A DNA stretch of 64,000 nt from JBBDMC01 sp963775235 (GCA_963775235.1 CAVZHY010000002.1:62001-126000); one strand, 5' to 3'. Positions 1 to 10,019 are shown, counted from the stretch's first letter. Notes: generated from the letters alone by a model not told the origin. Numbers and translations are program-made.

Positions 1-347
1 TCCATCGTGGTGCCTGCGGCCAGGATTTCCCGAGCGCCAGGCCCGGTCAGCCGAAACCTCTTTCGCGCGGCCGACAAATCGACCATCGCCCCCCGTGCTC
101 CGAGCGACGCACGTAACGTGTCGATCGCAATGCGCGATGATTTCTCCTCGCCGACGAGGTGGAAGCGGCCTGCTCCCGCCCAAAGCAGCACCAGACCATC
201 GCCCTCTGTCGCCTTCGATGGCGGCGGCGGACTGAGACCCGTGGCACGACAGAATGCGTCCGCCAGGCCGCTGTCCCCGACGGGGACCGCTATCTCGAAG
301 ACCGCGAACGCGTTACAGAGCTTCAGGGTAGTTGCGAGGTCAGCCAT
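1..347 (-). CDS. soxG: Sarcosine oxidase gamma subunit (3' end outside window)
   Basis: This is the small gamma subunit of heterotetrameric sarcosine oxidase, which with the alpha, beta and delta subunits oxidises sarcosine to glycine and passes the methyl carbon to tetrahydrofolate. The minus strand reads open from an ATG at 347 to the window edge, giving about 115 residues beginning MADLATTLKLCNAF. Two stretches are typical of the aminomethyltransferase-like SoxG fold: LVLLWAGAGRFHLVGE and the later RFRLTGPGAREILAAG. The ATG lies inside the end of soxA (overlap ATGGCTGA), so the two are translationally coupled. The C-terminal part, probably 60-90 residues, is outside the window. The family call rests on this pattern and on its place at the end of a soxBDAG operon. 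Confidence 0.75.
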   Translation of the reverse strand, partial: MADLATTLKLCNAFAVFEIAVPVGDSGLADAFCRATGLSPPPPSKATEGDGLVLLWAGAGRFHLVGEEKSSRIAIDTLRASLGARGAMVDLSAARKRFRLTGPGAREILAAGTTM

Positions 348-3293
348 GAAGACGCCGATTATCAGGGTCATAGAATCTCGGCGACACGACACGAACCTCG
401 ACTTTTTCACCGAACAACGGTGACGCAGCGACGAGCGTCGTGTCACGCCGTTGATCGCCCCCCTCCACGAGGGCAAGGGCGATCGGTCGATTGAGCGTCG
501 GGCTGAAGGTTGTCGAGGTCACGTGACCGATGGCAACCGGCGCCTGTTCGTCTTTTTCGACAAGCTGGGCGCCGCCCCTGACGGAAGATTTCCCATCCGA
601 CGGCTCGATGCCCACCAGAGTGCGGCGCGTCGAAGCCGTCAGACCCGGGCGAGTACCCAGCGCCTGCCCGATAAAGTCCTTCTTCTTGGCGACGAATTGC
701 GTAAGGCCGAGGTCGGCTGGTGTCGTCCGGCCGTCGATCTCAGGCCCCGCCACATGGCCTTTCTCAATCCGCAATGCGCCCAAGGCCTCGGTACCGCACG
801 GCGCAATGCCATCCACGGCACCCAAATCAAGCAAGCGCTGCCCGACGGCTTGCCCATGATCGGCGGGAACCGCGATCTCGCAAGACCACTCGCCTGAGTA
901 ACTGACGCGAAACAGACGCACCGGCACGCCATCCACCTCGGCCTCGACGTGCGCGAGGTGGATGGCTGCACCACCGGGCATGCTCCCGCCAAGCGCCTTA
1001 CGAAGAACCCCCTCCGCCAGGGGACCCGCAAGGGCGATCTGGGCATATTGCTCGGTTATGTTGAACAGCTGGACGTCCAGCTCCGGCCACACGCTCTCTG
1101 CCAGGAATTCCAGGTGAGTCAAAACCCGGTCGGTCCGACCGGTCGAAATGGTAATGCAGTATCGATCGTGGCCGAGACGGGTAATGGTGCCATCGTCGAG
1201 TATGATGCCGTCTTCACGCAGCATGAGGCCGTAACGACACCGTCCGACCGCCAAGGAGGCGACCGGCGTACAGTAGACCCGGTCAAGAAACGTCATGGCA
1301 TCCGGCCCCCGGATGTCCACCTTCCCAAGGGTGGAGACATCGAATAGGCCGGCCTTGTGTCGCACCGTCAGGGCCTCGCGCTTCCATGCGTCTTCAAAGG
1401 TCTCGCCGGCAACCGGAAACGCGCGTGCCCGCAGCCACAACCCGGATTGGATCCAAACGGCTTCGTGCGCCTGATGCCACTGGTGAAGCGGTGAACGGCG
1501 AACAGGATCAAAATCCGCGCCGTGCTCGGTGCCAGACAGTGCCCCCAGCGTCACCGGCGTGTAGGGAGGCCGGTAGGTTGTCGTGCCAACCGTCGAAATC
1601 GGTTCCCCCTGCAACTGGGCCACGATCGCAAGTCCGTTCATCCCGCTGGTCTTGCCCTGATCGGTACCCATACCGAGCGTCGTGTACCGTTTGACATGCT
1701 CGATGGAGCGGTATCCCTCCCGGGTGGCCAATGCGAGATCCGCCACGGTGACATCGTTCTGGAAATCGACGAACCGCTTGCCGCGACCTCCCGGCACCTG
1801 CCATAGGGGCCGTATGGACCATGGCGGCTCCGGGTCGGCAGAGATCGGCGCCGCCAACAAGCCGGCCTGGCCGTAGATGCCGCGTCCATCGACAATGCTG
1901 TCGCTCAAGCCAAACCTGCCCCTGGCACCGCCAATAGACAGACACTCGGCCGACACGGGCACGAAGGCCCCGATCGATTCGCGATATTCGAGCCCTGCCC
2001 CGAGATGACTGTGCAGGTGCACGCCGGGGGAAAGCCCGCCAGATACGCACAACAGGTCGCATGTGAGCCGCTCGACAAAACCTCCCGGGATCGCCTGTGC
2101 GGTCCAGATCATGCACGTCCACGCTGACGATCGAGCCTGAACCGTTGGCCTTTGTGACCCCGCATCCCGACAGCACCCGAATGCCTAGCCGGGTCAATTC
2201 GTCCGATCTCCATGCCGGGCGTCGCTCTCGCGTCCACCACGGCAACGACCTCGATTCCGGCTTCGCTCAGATCGACAGCGGTGCGGTACGCGTCCGGGTT
2301 ATTGGTGGCAACCACAGCCTTGCGACCCGGCGCCACCGCATAGTGATTTACGTAGCGCCGCGCGGCACGCGCCAGCATCACTCCGGGCAGGTCGTTGCCG
2401 GCGAAGACGAGCGGACGCTCGATGGCTCCCGTGGCAAACACGATATGTCCGGCGCTTACCAACCAGCGTCGTTGGCGCGGCGCGGCGCCCGTTCCTCCGC
2501 CGCCGTGCGCCTCACCTGGCCGCTCGACCAATGCGACCGCTCCGCTATCGTAGCAGCCGAACGCGGTCGTGTTCGAAAGCAGGCGACAGTTGGAGGCCTG
2601 CGCAAGCATGGCCACTTCCGCCTGGAGCCACACAGTGACCGGCTTACCGTCCAGCGTTCGACGCTCACCGGCCTGACTGCCTCCCCAAAAGGGATTTTCG
2701 TCGACCAGGATGACGTCGGCTCCTTTCTCCGTCGCCGCACGCGCGGCCGCGATACCCGCTGGCCCTCCCCCGACAACAAGAACGTCGCAATAGACCGACT
2801 TGCGCGCGTATACATCGCGATCGTCTTCACTGCCCGCCCTGCCGAGGCCGGCAGCGCGTCTGATCAGGTGCTCGTACAAACGCCACGCACGCCGCGGGCG
2901 CATGAACGTCTTGTAGTAAAAGCCGGCGGGCAAAAGAGGCGACGCCAGATCGTTGATCCGCCCCACGTCGAAGGATAGCGACGGCCACCTGTTTTGACTT
3001 GTCGCCACGAGCCCCTCGTACAACGGCTGCGTGGTCACGCGGGTATTCGGCTCGCCGCTGGCTCCCTGACCAATATTGACCAGCGCGTTGGGTTCTTCTG
3101 CCCCAGCCGTCATGATTCCGCGCCGACGGTGATACTTGAAACTGCGTCCGACAACGCGAACGCCATTGGCGATCAGCGCCGACGCCAGCGTGTCGCCGAC
3201 GTAACCGGAGAGATGGCGATCATCGAAGATGAAACCCAAGGGCCGCGAACGATCGATCGCGCCACCGGACGGCAGTCGAAACGGCTGACTCAT
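340..3293 (-). CDS. soxA: Sarcosine oxidase alpha subunit, interrupted by two frameshifts
   Basis: Large subunit of sarcosine oxidase (about 980 residues). The N-terminal 330 residues carry the 2Fe-2S/NAD-linked half with a dinucleotide-binding motif (VLVVGGGPAGIAAARAA, about residue 170) and GHIVFATGAIERPLVFAGND. The C-terminal half is the aminomethyltransferase (folate-binding) part, with KAGLFDVSTLGKVDIRGPDA and SYSGEWSCEIAVP. The frame breaks twice. Near 2200-2220 the reading moves from ...VVDARATPGMEI to RSDELTRLGIRVLSGCGV, and near 2080-2100 it moves from SVDVHDLDRTGDPG to FVERLTCDLLCVSGG. The three pieces joined give a normal full-length SoxA. The ATG at 3293 overlaps the soxD stop (ATGA). 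Sequencing indels or true inactivation are both possible; the intact neighbouring subunits favour the former. Confidence 0.85.
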
Positions 3294-3559
3294 GACTTTT
3301 GCTCGCGCGCCAAAGCGACCTTGGCGACCGTCTGCGTGGCACTATCACGGCTGACCAGCAGCCACGCTCGGCAGCCGCGGGTGTGCTGCCAATATTCGAC
3401 GTGTGACCCTTCTTTGTTGTCCCGGTAATACACGTAGTAGAACCAGTCGTCCGGCGAGCTCGTGCCACCAACTGCCGGCCGCTGGCGCTCGGCGTCACCC
3501 CAAAACATGAATTCCCCATGTCCACGCGGACCGCAGTACGGGCAGTCGATCAGGAACAC
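3290..3559 (-). CDS. soxD: Sarcosine oxidase delta subunit
   Basis: Small zinc-binding subunit of heterotetrameric sarcosine oxidase, 89 residues, the usual length. It starts FLIDCPYCGPRGHGEFMFWG, with the CPYCG pair that supplies zinc ligands, and continues with SSPDDWFYYVYYRDNKEG and the conserved block EYWQHTRGCRAWLLVSRDS. The start is a GTG at 3559 preceded by an AAGGTGA Shine-Dalgarno, four bases after the soxB stop. Its own stop overlaps the soxA ATG. It sits in the canonical B-D-A-G order, so the assignment is firm. Confidence 0.92.
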   Translation of the reverse strand: MFLIDCPYCGPRGHGEFMFWGDAERQRPAVGGTSSPDDWFYYVYYRDNKEGSHVEYWQHTRGCRAWLLVSRDSATQTVAKVALAREQKS

Positions 3560-3563
3560 CTGT

Positions 3564-4844
3564 TCACCTTATTGTGGACACTCGAGGGTTCATTGCAGTT
3601 GAGGGGTCGGGACCGGCACCCTTTTCGTCGACGAGCGCCCCGCTACGAAAACGCTCGATCGAGAACGGCTCCGCGAGCGGGTGCGGACTGCCCGTCGCCA
3701 GCGTGTGGGCGAATACCCAGCCGGAACCCGGCGTTGCTTTGAACCCGCCATAGCACCAACCGGCATTGATGAAGAAGCCGTCGACGGGACTGGCACCGAG
3801 TATCGGGCTGCCATCCATCGTCATGTCGACTATCCCCGCCCAGCTCCGCTGCATTCGCAGACGGCCAAAGCTCGGGAACAACGTCAGACACGCATCCACG
3901 GTGTCCTCGAGCGTCGCGAGGTTCCCCCGCTGGACGTAACTCGGATAGAAATCGAGGTCCCCGCCCACCACCAATTCACCCTTATCGGACTGGCTGATGT
4001 AGAAATGACCTGATCCTGACGTGATGACAGTATTGAGCACCGGCTTCAGCGGCTCCGTCACAAAGGCCTGGAGCACGTGCGTCTCGATCGGCAAGCGAAA
4101 GCCGGCCATCGCCGCCACTTTTCCGGAATAGCCCGAGACCGCCATTCCGATGGCACCGGCAGCGATGGTGCCGCGATTCGTTTCGACCGCTTTGGCGCCG
4201 CCGCGCTCGACGCGAATTCCAGTCACCTCGCAGTTCTCGATGATGTCGACGCCGAGACTGTCGGCGGCTCGTGCATAGCCCCACGCGACCGCATCATGTC
4301 GGGCCGTTCCGGCCCGACGTTGTAAAAGACCGCCAATAATCGGATATCGACTCCGCGACGAACAATCGAGATTTGGCACCATCGCGGCCACGGCGTCGCG
4401 GTCCAGCCATTCGCAATCAATGCCGTGCAGTCGCATCGCGTTTCCGCGACGGGCGTAGGCATCGGCCTGTTCGTCGGAATGGCACAGGTTGAGAACGCCA
4501 CGTTGACTGAACATCACGTTGAAGTTGAGTTCCTGGCTCAGCCGCTCCCAAAGTTTCAGCGAGAACTCGTAGAGGTGAGCATTGGCGGGCAGGAGATAGT
4601 TCGACCGGATGACTGCCGTGTTGCGGCCCGTATTGCCGCCGCCGACGTAGCCCTTTTCGAGAACTGCAACGCTCCTCGCGCCGTGCTGCCGGGCGAGATA
4701 GTAGGCGGTCGCAAGACCATGTCCGCCACCGCCTATGATGACGAAGTCGTACGCAGTTTTTGGAGCCGCCTTTCGCCATGCCGGCTGCCAGCCGGCATGC
4801 TTCACGAAGGACTGAGCCAGCAGTCGGCCGAACGAGTAGCGCAT
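3564..4844 (-). CDS. soxB: Sarcosine oxidase beta subunit
   Basis: FAD-dependent catalytic subunit (DAO fold) that oxidises the N-methyl group of sarcosine at the covalent flavin, releasing hydrogen peroxide. It has 426 residues, near the family's 410-420. The dinucleotide motif VIIGGGGHGLATAYYLARQ is near the N-terminus, followed by VLEKGYVGGGNTGRNTAVIRSNYL, where the GNTGRNT region contributes to FAD/FMN attachment. The C-terminus has GFFINAGWCYGGFKATPGSG. I chose the ATG at 4844 (MRYSFGRLLAQSF) because a GTG at 4883 would overlap the upstream gene and add a non-homologous lead. It lies 11 bases after the binding-protein gene, so the two are probably one transcript. Confidence 0.9.
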   Translation of the reverse strand: MRYSFGRLLAQSFVKHAGWQPAWRKAAPKTAYDFVIIGGGGHGLATAYYLARQHGARSVAVLEKGYVGGGNTGRNTAVIRSNYLLPANAHLYEFSLKLWERLSQELNFNVMFSQRGVLNLCHSDEQADAYARRGNAMRLHGIDCEWLDRDAVAAMVPNLDCSSRSRYPIIGGLLQRRAGTARHDAVAWGYARAADSLGVDIIENCEVTGIRVERGGAKAVETNRGTIAAGAIGMAVSGYSGKVAAMAGFRLPIETHVLQAFVTEPLKPVLNTVITSGSGHFYISQSDKGELVVGGDLDFYPSYVQRGNLATLEDTVDACLTLFPSFGRLRMQRSWAGIVDMTMDGSPILGASPVDGFFINAGWCYGGFKATPGSGWVFAHTLATGSPHPLAEPFSIERFRSGALVDEKGAGPDPSTAMNPRVSTIR

Positions 4845-4855
4845 GGCGAGGCAAA

Positions 4856-6454
4856 TCAGGCCCCGATCGATACTTCGTCCCACGACGTGTAGGCGGTGAG
4901 CGGCCCCTGGTTGTCCAGCCCCTGCACGTTCACGCCGATGATCAGTTCGTCTTTCTGCTCCATCAGGGGAAGAAGCGGCAGGTCCTCCGAAAGGATCGTC
5001 TGCAGCCGCGAGTAGTATTTCTGCGCCTCGTCGTCCGACAGGGCTGAAGCCGCCTTGGCAAACAGATCGTCCACCTCAGGATTGCTGTACCCGCGCGTAT
5101 TGGTGCCCGCCTGATGGTGAATGTTGCTCGTGACGTAGTCCTTGGCGGCACCGATTGCCGGGTCCCCGTACTGTGCCCTGCTGCCGAAATAGGTATCAAA
5201 GTTCCAGTCGGCCTCCTGCTTGAACAGGGAGGCAAGGTCAGTCGTCGCTTGCACGTCCACCTTCAGTCCGATCTCCGACAACTGTTGACGAACGACCTCG
5301 AACATCCGTTGGCGGTCCTCGCCCACTGCCGCCGCAATCATGTTGAAGCTGGCGCGCACCCCGTCGGCCCCCGGCTTCAGTCCGGCCTCGTCGAGCAACG
5401 CTTTGGCCCGCTCCGGATCGTGCTTGTACTGCATGGCGGCGCTGGGGTCGTAGTACGCTGTGCCGGACATGAAGACGCTGTCCGGCACGAGACCCTGCCC
5501 CTGGTAGATGACGTCGACAAAGACGGACCTGTCGAGCCCGAAGAGGATGGCCTGCCGCACCCGCCGATCGTGCAGGACCCGTTCGTCGCGCACGTTGATC
5601 ATGAGGACGAAGAACGATCCGAGGCCCCGGTATGACCCTGCAACCGGTCGGAATTTTCCGCTGCCGACGAGGCGGTTGATGTCATTCGGCCCAAGCGCCA
5701 CGCGCACGGCCACGTTCATGCGGCCCGTTTCCATGGCGATCGCGCGCTGCGCACCGTCGGGTATGATGTTGAAATAGATCTCGTCGACTTTCGGTCGGTC
5801 GGGAATGTAGTAGTCCGGATTGCGGACCAGGTGGATGTATTGGCCTTTTTGCCATTCCGCAAACTTGAACGGACCTGTCCCGATCGGTTTTGAATTGGCC
5901 GGATTGCTCCGGAATTCAGTATTCTCGTAGATGTGGCGTGGCGCGATCGGACAACCCGTTCCGGTGATGGCATTCATGAATGGAAGGAAGGGCGCGCCAA
6001 GCCGTAATATCGCCGTGTTGGCGTCCGGCGTTTCGATCTTTTCGATGCGCTTCAGGACGTCCGCGGTGCGCGGCTGGACCTGCGGCATCATCGTGCCGGC
6101 TGAGAATGCCACGTCATCGGAAGTGAACGGTTTGCCATCGTGCCAGGTCACCCCCTTCCGCAGGTGAAAGGTGTAGGTCAGGCCGTCCGGTGAAACATCC
6201 CAGCTCTCCGCCAACTCGGGCCGGGGCTTCTGATCGCCGCCGAAGTCGATCAGTCCCTGAAATATCTTGCCGCCGGCCACGGTCTGCGTGACGTCGGCGT
6301 GGTCAATCGCCGGCTGCAGCATCGACGGCTCCAAGGGCAGCACAACGTTGAGTGTCTTTGAATCCGCCGCGAGGCCGAAGCGCGTCGTCGCCAGGCTCGC
6401 CGCGGCGACCCCGGTCGTCGTCAGGAATGTGCGACGTGTAAAGCGATGATGCAT
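4856..6454 (-). CDS. ABC transporter substrate-binding protein, family 5
   Basis: Periplasmic binding protein of the oligopeptide/dipeptide/opine class (SBP_bac_5), 532 residues. The N-terminus has a twin-arginine-type signal (RRTFLTTTGVAAASLATTRF) with cleavage expected near residue 30. Family blocks include LAESWDVSPDGLTYTFHLRKGVTWHDGKPFTSDDV (about residues 80-115) and GTGPFKFAEW. A good Shine-Dalgarno (AGGGAGA) precedes the ATG at 6454. No permease or ATPase genes adjoin; the gene leads directly into soxBDAG. It may therefore deliver a sarcosine-yielding substrate through a shared transporter such as the one at 14-19.6 kb. That pairing is an inference from position; the protein family is clear. 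Confidence 0.9.
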   Translation of the reverse strand: MHHRFTRRTFLTTTGVAAASLATTRFGLAADSKTLNVVLPLEPSMLQPAIDHADVTQTVAGGKIFQGLIDFGGDQKPRPELAESWDVSPDGLTYTFHLRKGVTWHDGKPFTSDDVAFSAGTMMPQVQPRTADVLKRIEKIETPDANTAILRLGAPFLPFMNAITGTGCPIAPRHIYENTEFRSNPANSKPIGTGPFKFAEWQKGQYIHLVRNPDYYIPDRPKVDEIYFNIIPDGAQRAIAMETGRMNVAVRVALGPNDINRLVGSGKFRPVAGSYRGLGSFFVLMINVRDERVLHDRRVRQAILFGLDRSVFVDVIYQGQGLVPDSVFMSGTAYYDPSAAMQYKHDPERAKALLDEAGLKPGADGVRASFNMIAAAVGEDRQRMFEVVRQQLSEIGLKVDVQATTDLASLFKQEADWNFDTYFGSRAQYGDPAIGAAKDYVTSNIHHQAGTNTRGYSNPEVDDLFAKAASALSDDEAQKYYSRLQTILSEDLPLLPLMEQKDELIIGVNVQGLDNQGPLTAYTSWDEVSIGA

Positions 6455-6610
6455 TTCACGATCTCCCTTGTCGCGGGTTGCCGAAGAGTGGATGGCTTGA
6501 TGAACAGGGGCGATCGCATGCCACGATCGCGCTCCGTGAGATATCTTGCGCGGGGCCGGATGCCGGCCGCTGAGGTTCGTTGGGTCGCGCTCGGCGCATC
6601 GGTTCCCCGC

Positions 6611-7936
6611 CTACAGCATGTTCGGACAGAGGGCGCGGAAGTCATGTTGTCCGCGCAGATCGAGACGGCGCGTGACCGGCGGCATCGGCGATTTCAGACC
6701 GCTGCCGCAGTTAAACAGTACCGCGCGCTCATCAGGCCGGATCAATCCCTTGGCTAAGGCCTTGCGGCAAGCAACGAGTGTTGCAGCGCCTTCCGGGGAC
6801 AAATGGATACCGTCTTTTGCGGCCATAGCCGCGCGCGCCGGCTCAACCTCGTCGTCGTCAACCGCTATCGCGAAGCCTCTGCTTTCGGTTAGCGCCCTGA
6901 GGATCAGCGCATCGCCGATGGTGTAGGGCACGCGGAGCCCGTGGACGCGGGTATGGCCACCGTCCCATTTTGGCGCCTTATCGTTACCACCTTCAAAGGC
7001 GCGAACGATCGGAGCGCATGTCGAGGATTGAACGGCGACCATGCGCGGCCTTGCCCGCCCGATCCACCCGATTGCCTCCAGTTCATCGAACGCCTTCCAC
7101 ATCCCCACCAGCCCCGTGCCGCCACCGGTCGGGTAGAAGATAACGTCAGGCAGGGTCCAATCGCATTGCTCGGCAAGCTCGAACCCCATCGTCTTCTTGC
7201 CTTCGACGCGATACGGCTCCTTGAAGGTCGAGATGTTGAAAAGTCCGAGCTGTCGCGCGCTCTCCGCCACCATCGGCGCGAGATCCGTGATGGTCGCGTC
7301 GGCCACACGAAAGACTTCGGCCCCGTAGAGGGCCATTTCCGACAAGGTGATCTCCGAACTGTCTTCCGGGCAGAAGACGAGCGCCTTCATACCGGCGCGC
7401 GCCGAATAGGCGGCGAGTGCAGCCCCGGCATTGGCAGCGCTTGCCATCACAAACCGCCGCAAGCCGAGCTCCTTGGCCATCGACACGGCGACGCTCATTC
7501 CGCGAGCCTTGAATGAGCCCGTCGGCATGCGCCCTTCGTCCTTGACTAGGAGATCGGACATGCCAAGTTCGGCCGCGGTGGATGGCGCGCCGAGGATCGG
7601 TGTTATCGTCTCTCCCAGAGAGACGATGTTCGCGGCATCACGAATTGGCAGAAGTTCCCGATAGCGCCATAGCGTCGGCGCACGATTCAGGAGGTCAGAA
7701 CGGCTGACCGCCCGCGCAACAGCCTTCAGGTCATAGCGAACCAGGAGCGGTCTGCCCGTCCTGGACAAACCAGCGATTTTGCCGGGCGGGTACGATTTCC
7801 CTGTCTCCGAACACTCGAGCCCGCTGACGAAGTATTGGCGCTGGCTGTCGCCAACGCGCCGGGGATCGACGTCCTGCTGAACCTTCGTCGGCAACTCCGC
7901 CACCGCCCCGTCGACATCAACTGTCGCCACTTCCAT
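6611..7936 (-). CDS. Threonine synthase-like PLP-dependent enzyme
   Basis: A 441-residue fold-type II PLP enzyme resembling bacterial threonine synthases, which convert O-phosphohomoserine to threonine. The N-terminal ECSETGKSYPPGKIAGLS...PLLVRYDL corresponds to the ribbon-like lead of this family but keeps only one cysteine. The PLP lysine lies in MPTGSFKARGMSVAV (about residue 145) and the cofactor-phosphate loop in YPTGGGTGLVGMWKAFDE. The C-terminal end LFNCGSGLKSP is also typical. The start is the ATG at 7936. It stands among catabolic genes rather than with hom/thrB, so it could be a paralogue acting on another beta- or gamma-substituted amino acid. The family call is strong, the exact reaction less so. 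Confidence 0.8.
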   Translation of the reverse strand: MEVATVDVDGAVAELPTKVQQDVDPRRVGDSQRQYFVSGLECSETGKSYPPGKIAGLSRTGRPLLVRYDLKAVARAVSRSDLLNRAPTLWRYRELLPIRDAANIVSLGETITPILGAPSTAAELGMSDLLVKDEGRMPTGSFKARGMSVAVSMAKELGLRRFVMASAANAGAALAAYSARAGMKALVFCPEDSSEITLSEMALYGAEVFRVADATITDLAPMVAESARQLGLFNISTFKEPYRVEGKKTMGFELAEQCDWTLPDVIFYPTGGGTGLVGMWKAFDELEAIGWIGRARPRMVAVQSSTCAPIVRAFEGGNDKAPKWDGGHTRVHGLRVPYTIGDALILRALTESRGFAIAVDDDEVEPARAAMAAKDGIHLSPEGAATLVACRKALAKGLIRPDERAVLFNCGSGLKSPMPPVTRRLDLRGQHDFRALCPNML

Positions 7937-7986
7937 GGGTCAGCTTAATGCGAAGGCGGCAGGCAAATGCTAGGGGATTCGGCATT

Positions 7987-8000
7987 CATAAGCTCTTATG
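7987..8000. promoter_or_regulatory. Perfect 14-bp palindrome, possible operator
   Basis: CATAAG-CT-CTTATG is a perfect inverted repeat 50 bp upstream of the start of the threonine-synthase-like gene (7936, minus strand). AT-rich dyads of the ATAAG/CTTAT kind are common LysR or GntR operators, and a broken LysR gene lies in the wider cluster. No promoter elements could be assigned with confidence. The surrounding 7937-8114 holds no gene. Confidence 0.4.
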
Positions 8001-8114
8001 TTTGCCGTCATGACCCGACCTTATGCTCGCCCGGCAGTTGCACATGCTGCGCAGCACCCGCCGGCTCCCGCAGGCGCGACCGTGGCAGCGAAATCGGTGC
8101 CGGCACAGCGAAAC

Positions 8115-9830
8115 TCAGCCCTCCTCCATAATCGGCAATAGAACGTGAGTGGGATGCTTATCATCATGGAAAACTGTCTGATTGGCCACGCGGAGTTCGG
8201 CGGATGCCCAGTCGTCGCCGCCGGTATTGTGATTGCGATCGAACGCAGGGAAATCGGAACTCGCGATATCGAGCCGAATTCTCGATCCGGGCCTCATACG
8301 GATGCAGATCGGCAGCATGTGGATTTCGAAAAGCGTCGGTTTCCCCGGCTCCAGCATCACCTGCCTGTCATAGCCTTCGCGAAAACGGGCGCGCAAAATA
8401 CCCTCCGATATCGCGAACGACGTGCCATCTGGCGCAACCTCGATCAGCTTCACCGCAAAATCGGTGTCCAGCGCGTCCGACGCCGCCCATAAGAAGCATC
8501 TCACGTCGCCGATGAGAAGGGTCGGCTTCTCAAACGGCGGCGTCTGGAACACGAGGTTGTCTACCCGGTAGTCGAAAACCCGATGGTCGCAGGGATAGTA
8601 CTGCGACTCGGGCCCCATCACGCTCATGTAAGGGTCGCTCGGATCGTAGACGTAATGGTCCGGCGTCTCATCGCGCGGTGCGTCCGGCGAAAGGACACCG
8701 TCGCCGCGGGCAGAGTTCGCAGATCCCTCGCTGTGGAGGTAGTAGGGAACCTGCCGTGAACCCTTCGGGGGCCACGTATCAAACTGTTTCCACGTGTTGT
8801 CGTTGACGAGAAAAAGATGCACAGGCGGTCCCGAACCGATGCGGCCCGGAACGTTCTTGAACTGGAAATCAAACCAATCCGCGATCTGCGCCGAGTAGGG
8901 GTAGTCGGCTTCGGGACCGTAGTCGCTCTCGCCGATTCCCCGCCGATACTCAAATGGATGGTGCGACCACGGCCCGGAGATCAGCCGGTGCTGATCGCGC
9001 ACCTCGGGATCGCCGAGCTCGCGCAGACGTCGGAACGTTTCGCAGCAGCTGCTGTTGCGGTCCCACCAACCCGTGACAATGCAGACCGGAATGTCGAATC
9101 CGACGTGCAGCGGTTCGAAGTCGTAGAATTGATGCGCCTGTTCCCGCAGGAGCGTTTTAAGTTGCGGTGTCAACGGCCCGAAGACGTAGTCGGGGATCGT
9201 GTCGAGCGGCAGATGCCACATCCATTTGTATCGCTGATGTTGAAGCCACTCCTTGTTCGCCGCGGCCACGGTCATGGCTCCGTCGGTGCGGCCCGCACGC
9301 CGACGTTGATCGGCCGCCATCATGTACGTCCATTGCAGCCGTCGCCCGGTCTCCAGGATGCCGTAGTGGCGGTGGCTCTGCGAAATCGCACCCGCGACGT
9401 GCATTGCTTTCAGCGACGGCGGCTTTTCCCCGGCAGCACGCCAACTGGTGTAGCCGTTGTACGACACACCATAGATCCCGACGCGTCCATCCGACTTCGC
9501 CAGCCTGGCGGCCCACTCGACGGTCTCGTACCCGTCGGGCCCCTCGGTTTCCTGCGCAGGATGACCGAAGATCCAGTTGAATTCGCCCTCCGACCGACAG
9601 GTACCGCGAATGTCCTGGATAACGGTGACGAATCCGCGCTCGGCGACTTCGCGCCCCACCTTGCCATTGAGCGGCAGGCTCTTGTCGTAAGGCGTACGAC
9701 ACACCAGGACGGGAAAATCTCCTTGCGCGACCGGTCGGTACACGTCGGCCCTCAAGATCACGCCATCCCGAAGGCGCAGCTCGGCGTCCGTCTCGCAGAT
9801 AACATCATAGTGCCTCGATTCACCCGGCAT
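8115..9830 (-). CDS. CocE/NonD family alpha/beta hydrolase (copy 1)
   Basis: A 571-residue serine hydrolase of the X-Pro dipeptidyl-peptidase S15/cocaine esterase family; members cleave acyl esters or prolyl peptides. The core begins RLRDGVILRADVYRP...FPVLVCRTPYDKS. The nucleophile serine lies in GIYGVSYNGYTSW (about residue 140). The C-terminal jelly-roll domain has SRIRLDIASSDFPAFDRNHNTGG. The ATG at 9830 (MPGESRHYDV) was chosen because AGGGGAAGG stands just upstream; a longer reading from 9917 adds a basic, unrelated lead. There is no signal peptide, so it is probably cytoplasmic. A second, broken copy lies at 19850-21606. The natural substrate cannot be told from sequence. Confidence 0.87.
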   Translation of the reverse strand: MPGESRHYDVICETDAELRLRDGVILRADVYRPVAQGDFPVLVCRTPYDKSLPLNGKVGREVAERGFVTVIQDIRGTCRSEGEFNWIFGHPAQETEGPDGYETVEWAARLAKSDGRVGIYGVSYNGYTSWRAAGEKPPSLKAMHVAGAISQSHRHYGILETGRRLQWTYMMAADQRRRAGRTDGAMTVAAANKEWLQHQRYKWMWHLPLDTIPDYVFGPLTPQLKTLLREQAHQFYDFEPLHVGFDIPVCIVTGWWDRNSSCCETFRRLRELGDPEVRDQHRLISGPWSHHPFEYRRGIGESDYGPEADYPYSAQIADWFDFQFKNVPGRIGSGPPVHLFLVNDNTWKQFDTWPPKGSRQVPYYLHSEGSANSARGDGVLSPDAPRDETPDHYVYDPSDPYMSVMGPESQYYPCDHRVFDYRVDNLVFQTPPFEKPTLLIGDVRCFLWAASDALDTDFAVKLIEVAPDGTSFAISEGILRARFREGYDRQVMLEPGKPTLFEIHMLPICIRMRPGSRIRLDIASSDFPAFDRNHNTGGDDWASAELRVANQTVFHDDKHPTHVLLPIMEEG

Positions 9831-10003
9831 GACGGCCTTCCCCTGTTTTCGCTCCAGCCGAATCGCCGAAACGGCCCTGGTAGAGATAGCCGCCGGTACC
9901 GGTCGGCTCCCGAACAAGCTTATAATTGAACTTGCGAAGCCATTTCAACCGATTGACCTGTTAAGTTCTGTGGCATAGACAGTGTTTCTGTGGAGAATAC
10001 CGG

Positions 10004-10019
10004 TTGTACATTGTATAAT
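10004..10019 (+). promoter_or_regulatory. Near-palindrome overlapping a TATAAT -10 element
   Basis: In the AT-rich divergent gap 9831-10091, TTGTACA-T-TGTATAA (10004-10018) is palindromic at all but one base pair, and its right half overlaps TATAAT (10014-10019). That hexamer could be the -10 of the MBL-fold gene starting at 10092. No convincing -35 stands 16-18 bp upstream. Dyads of TTGTACA/TGTATAA type are typical GntR/FadR-class operators. Regulatory meaning is inferred only. Confidence 0.35.
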
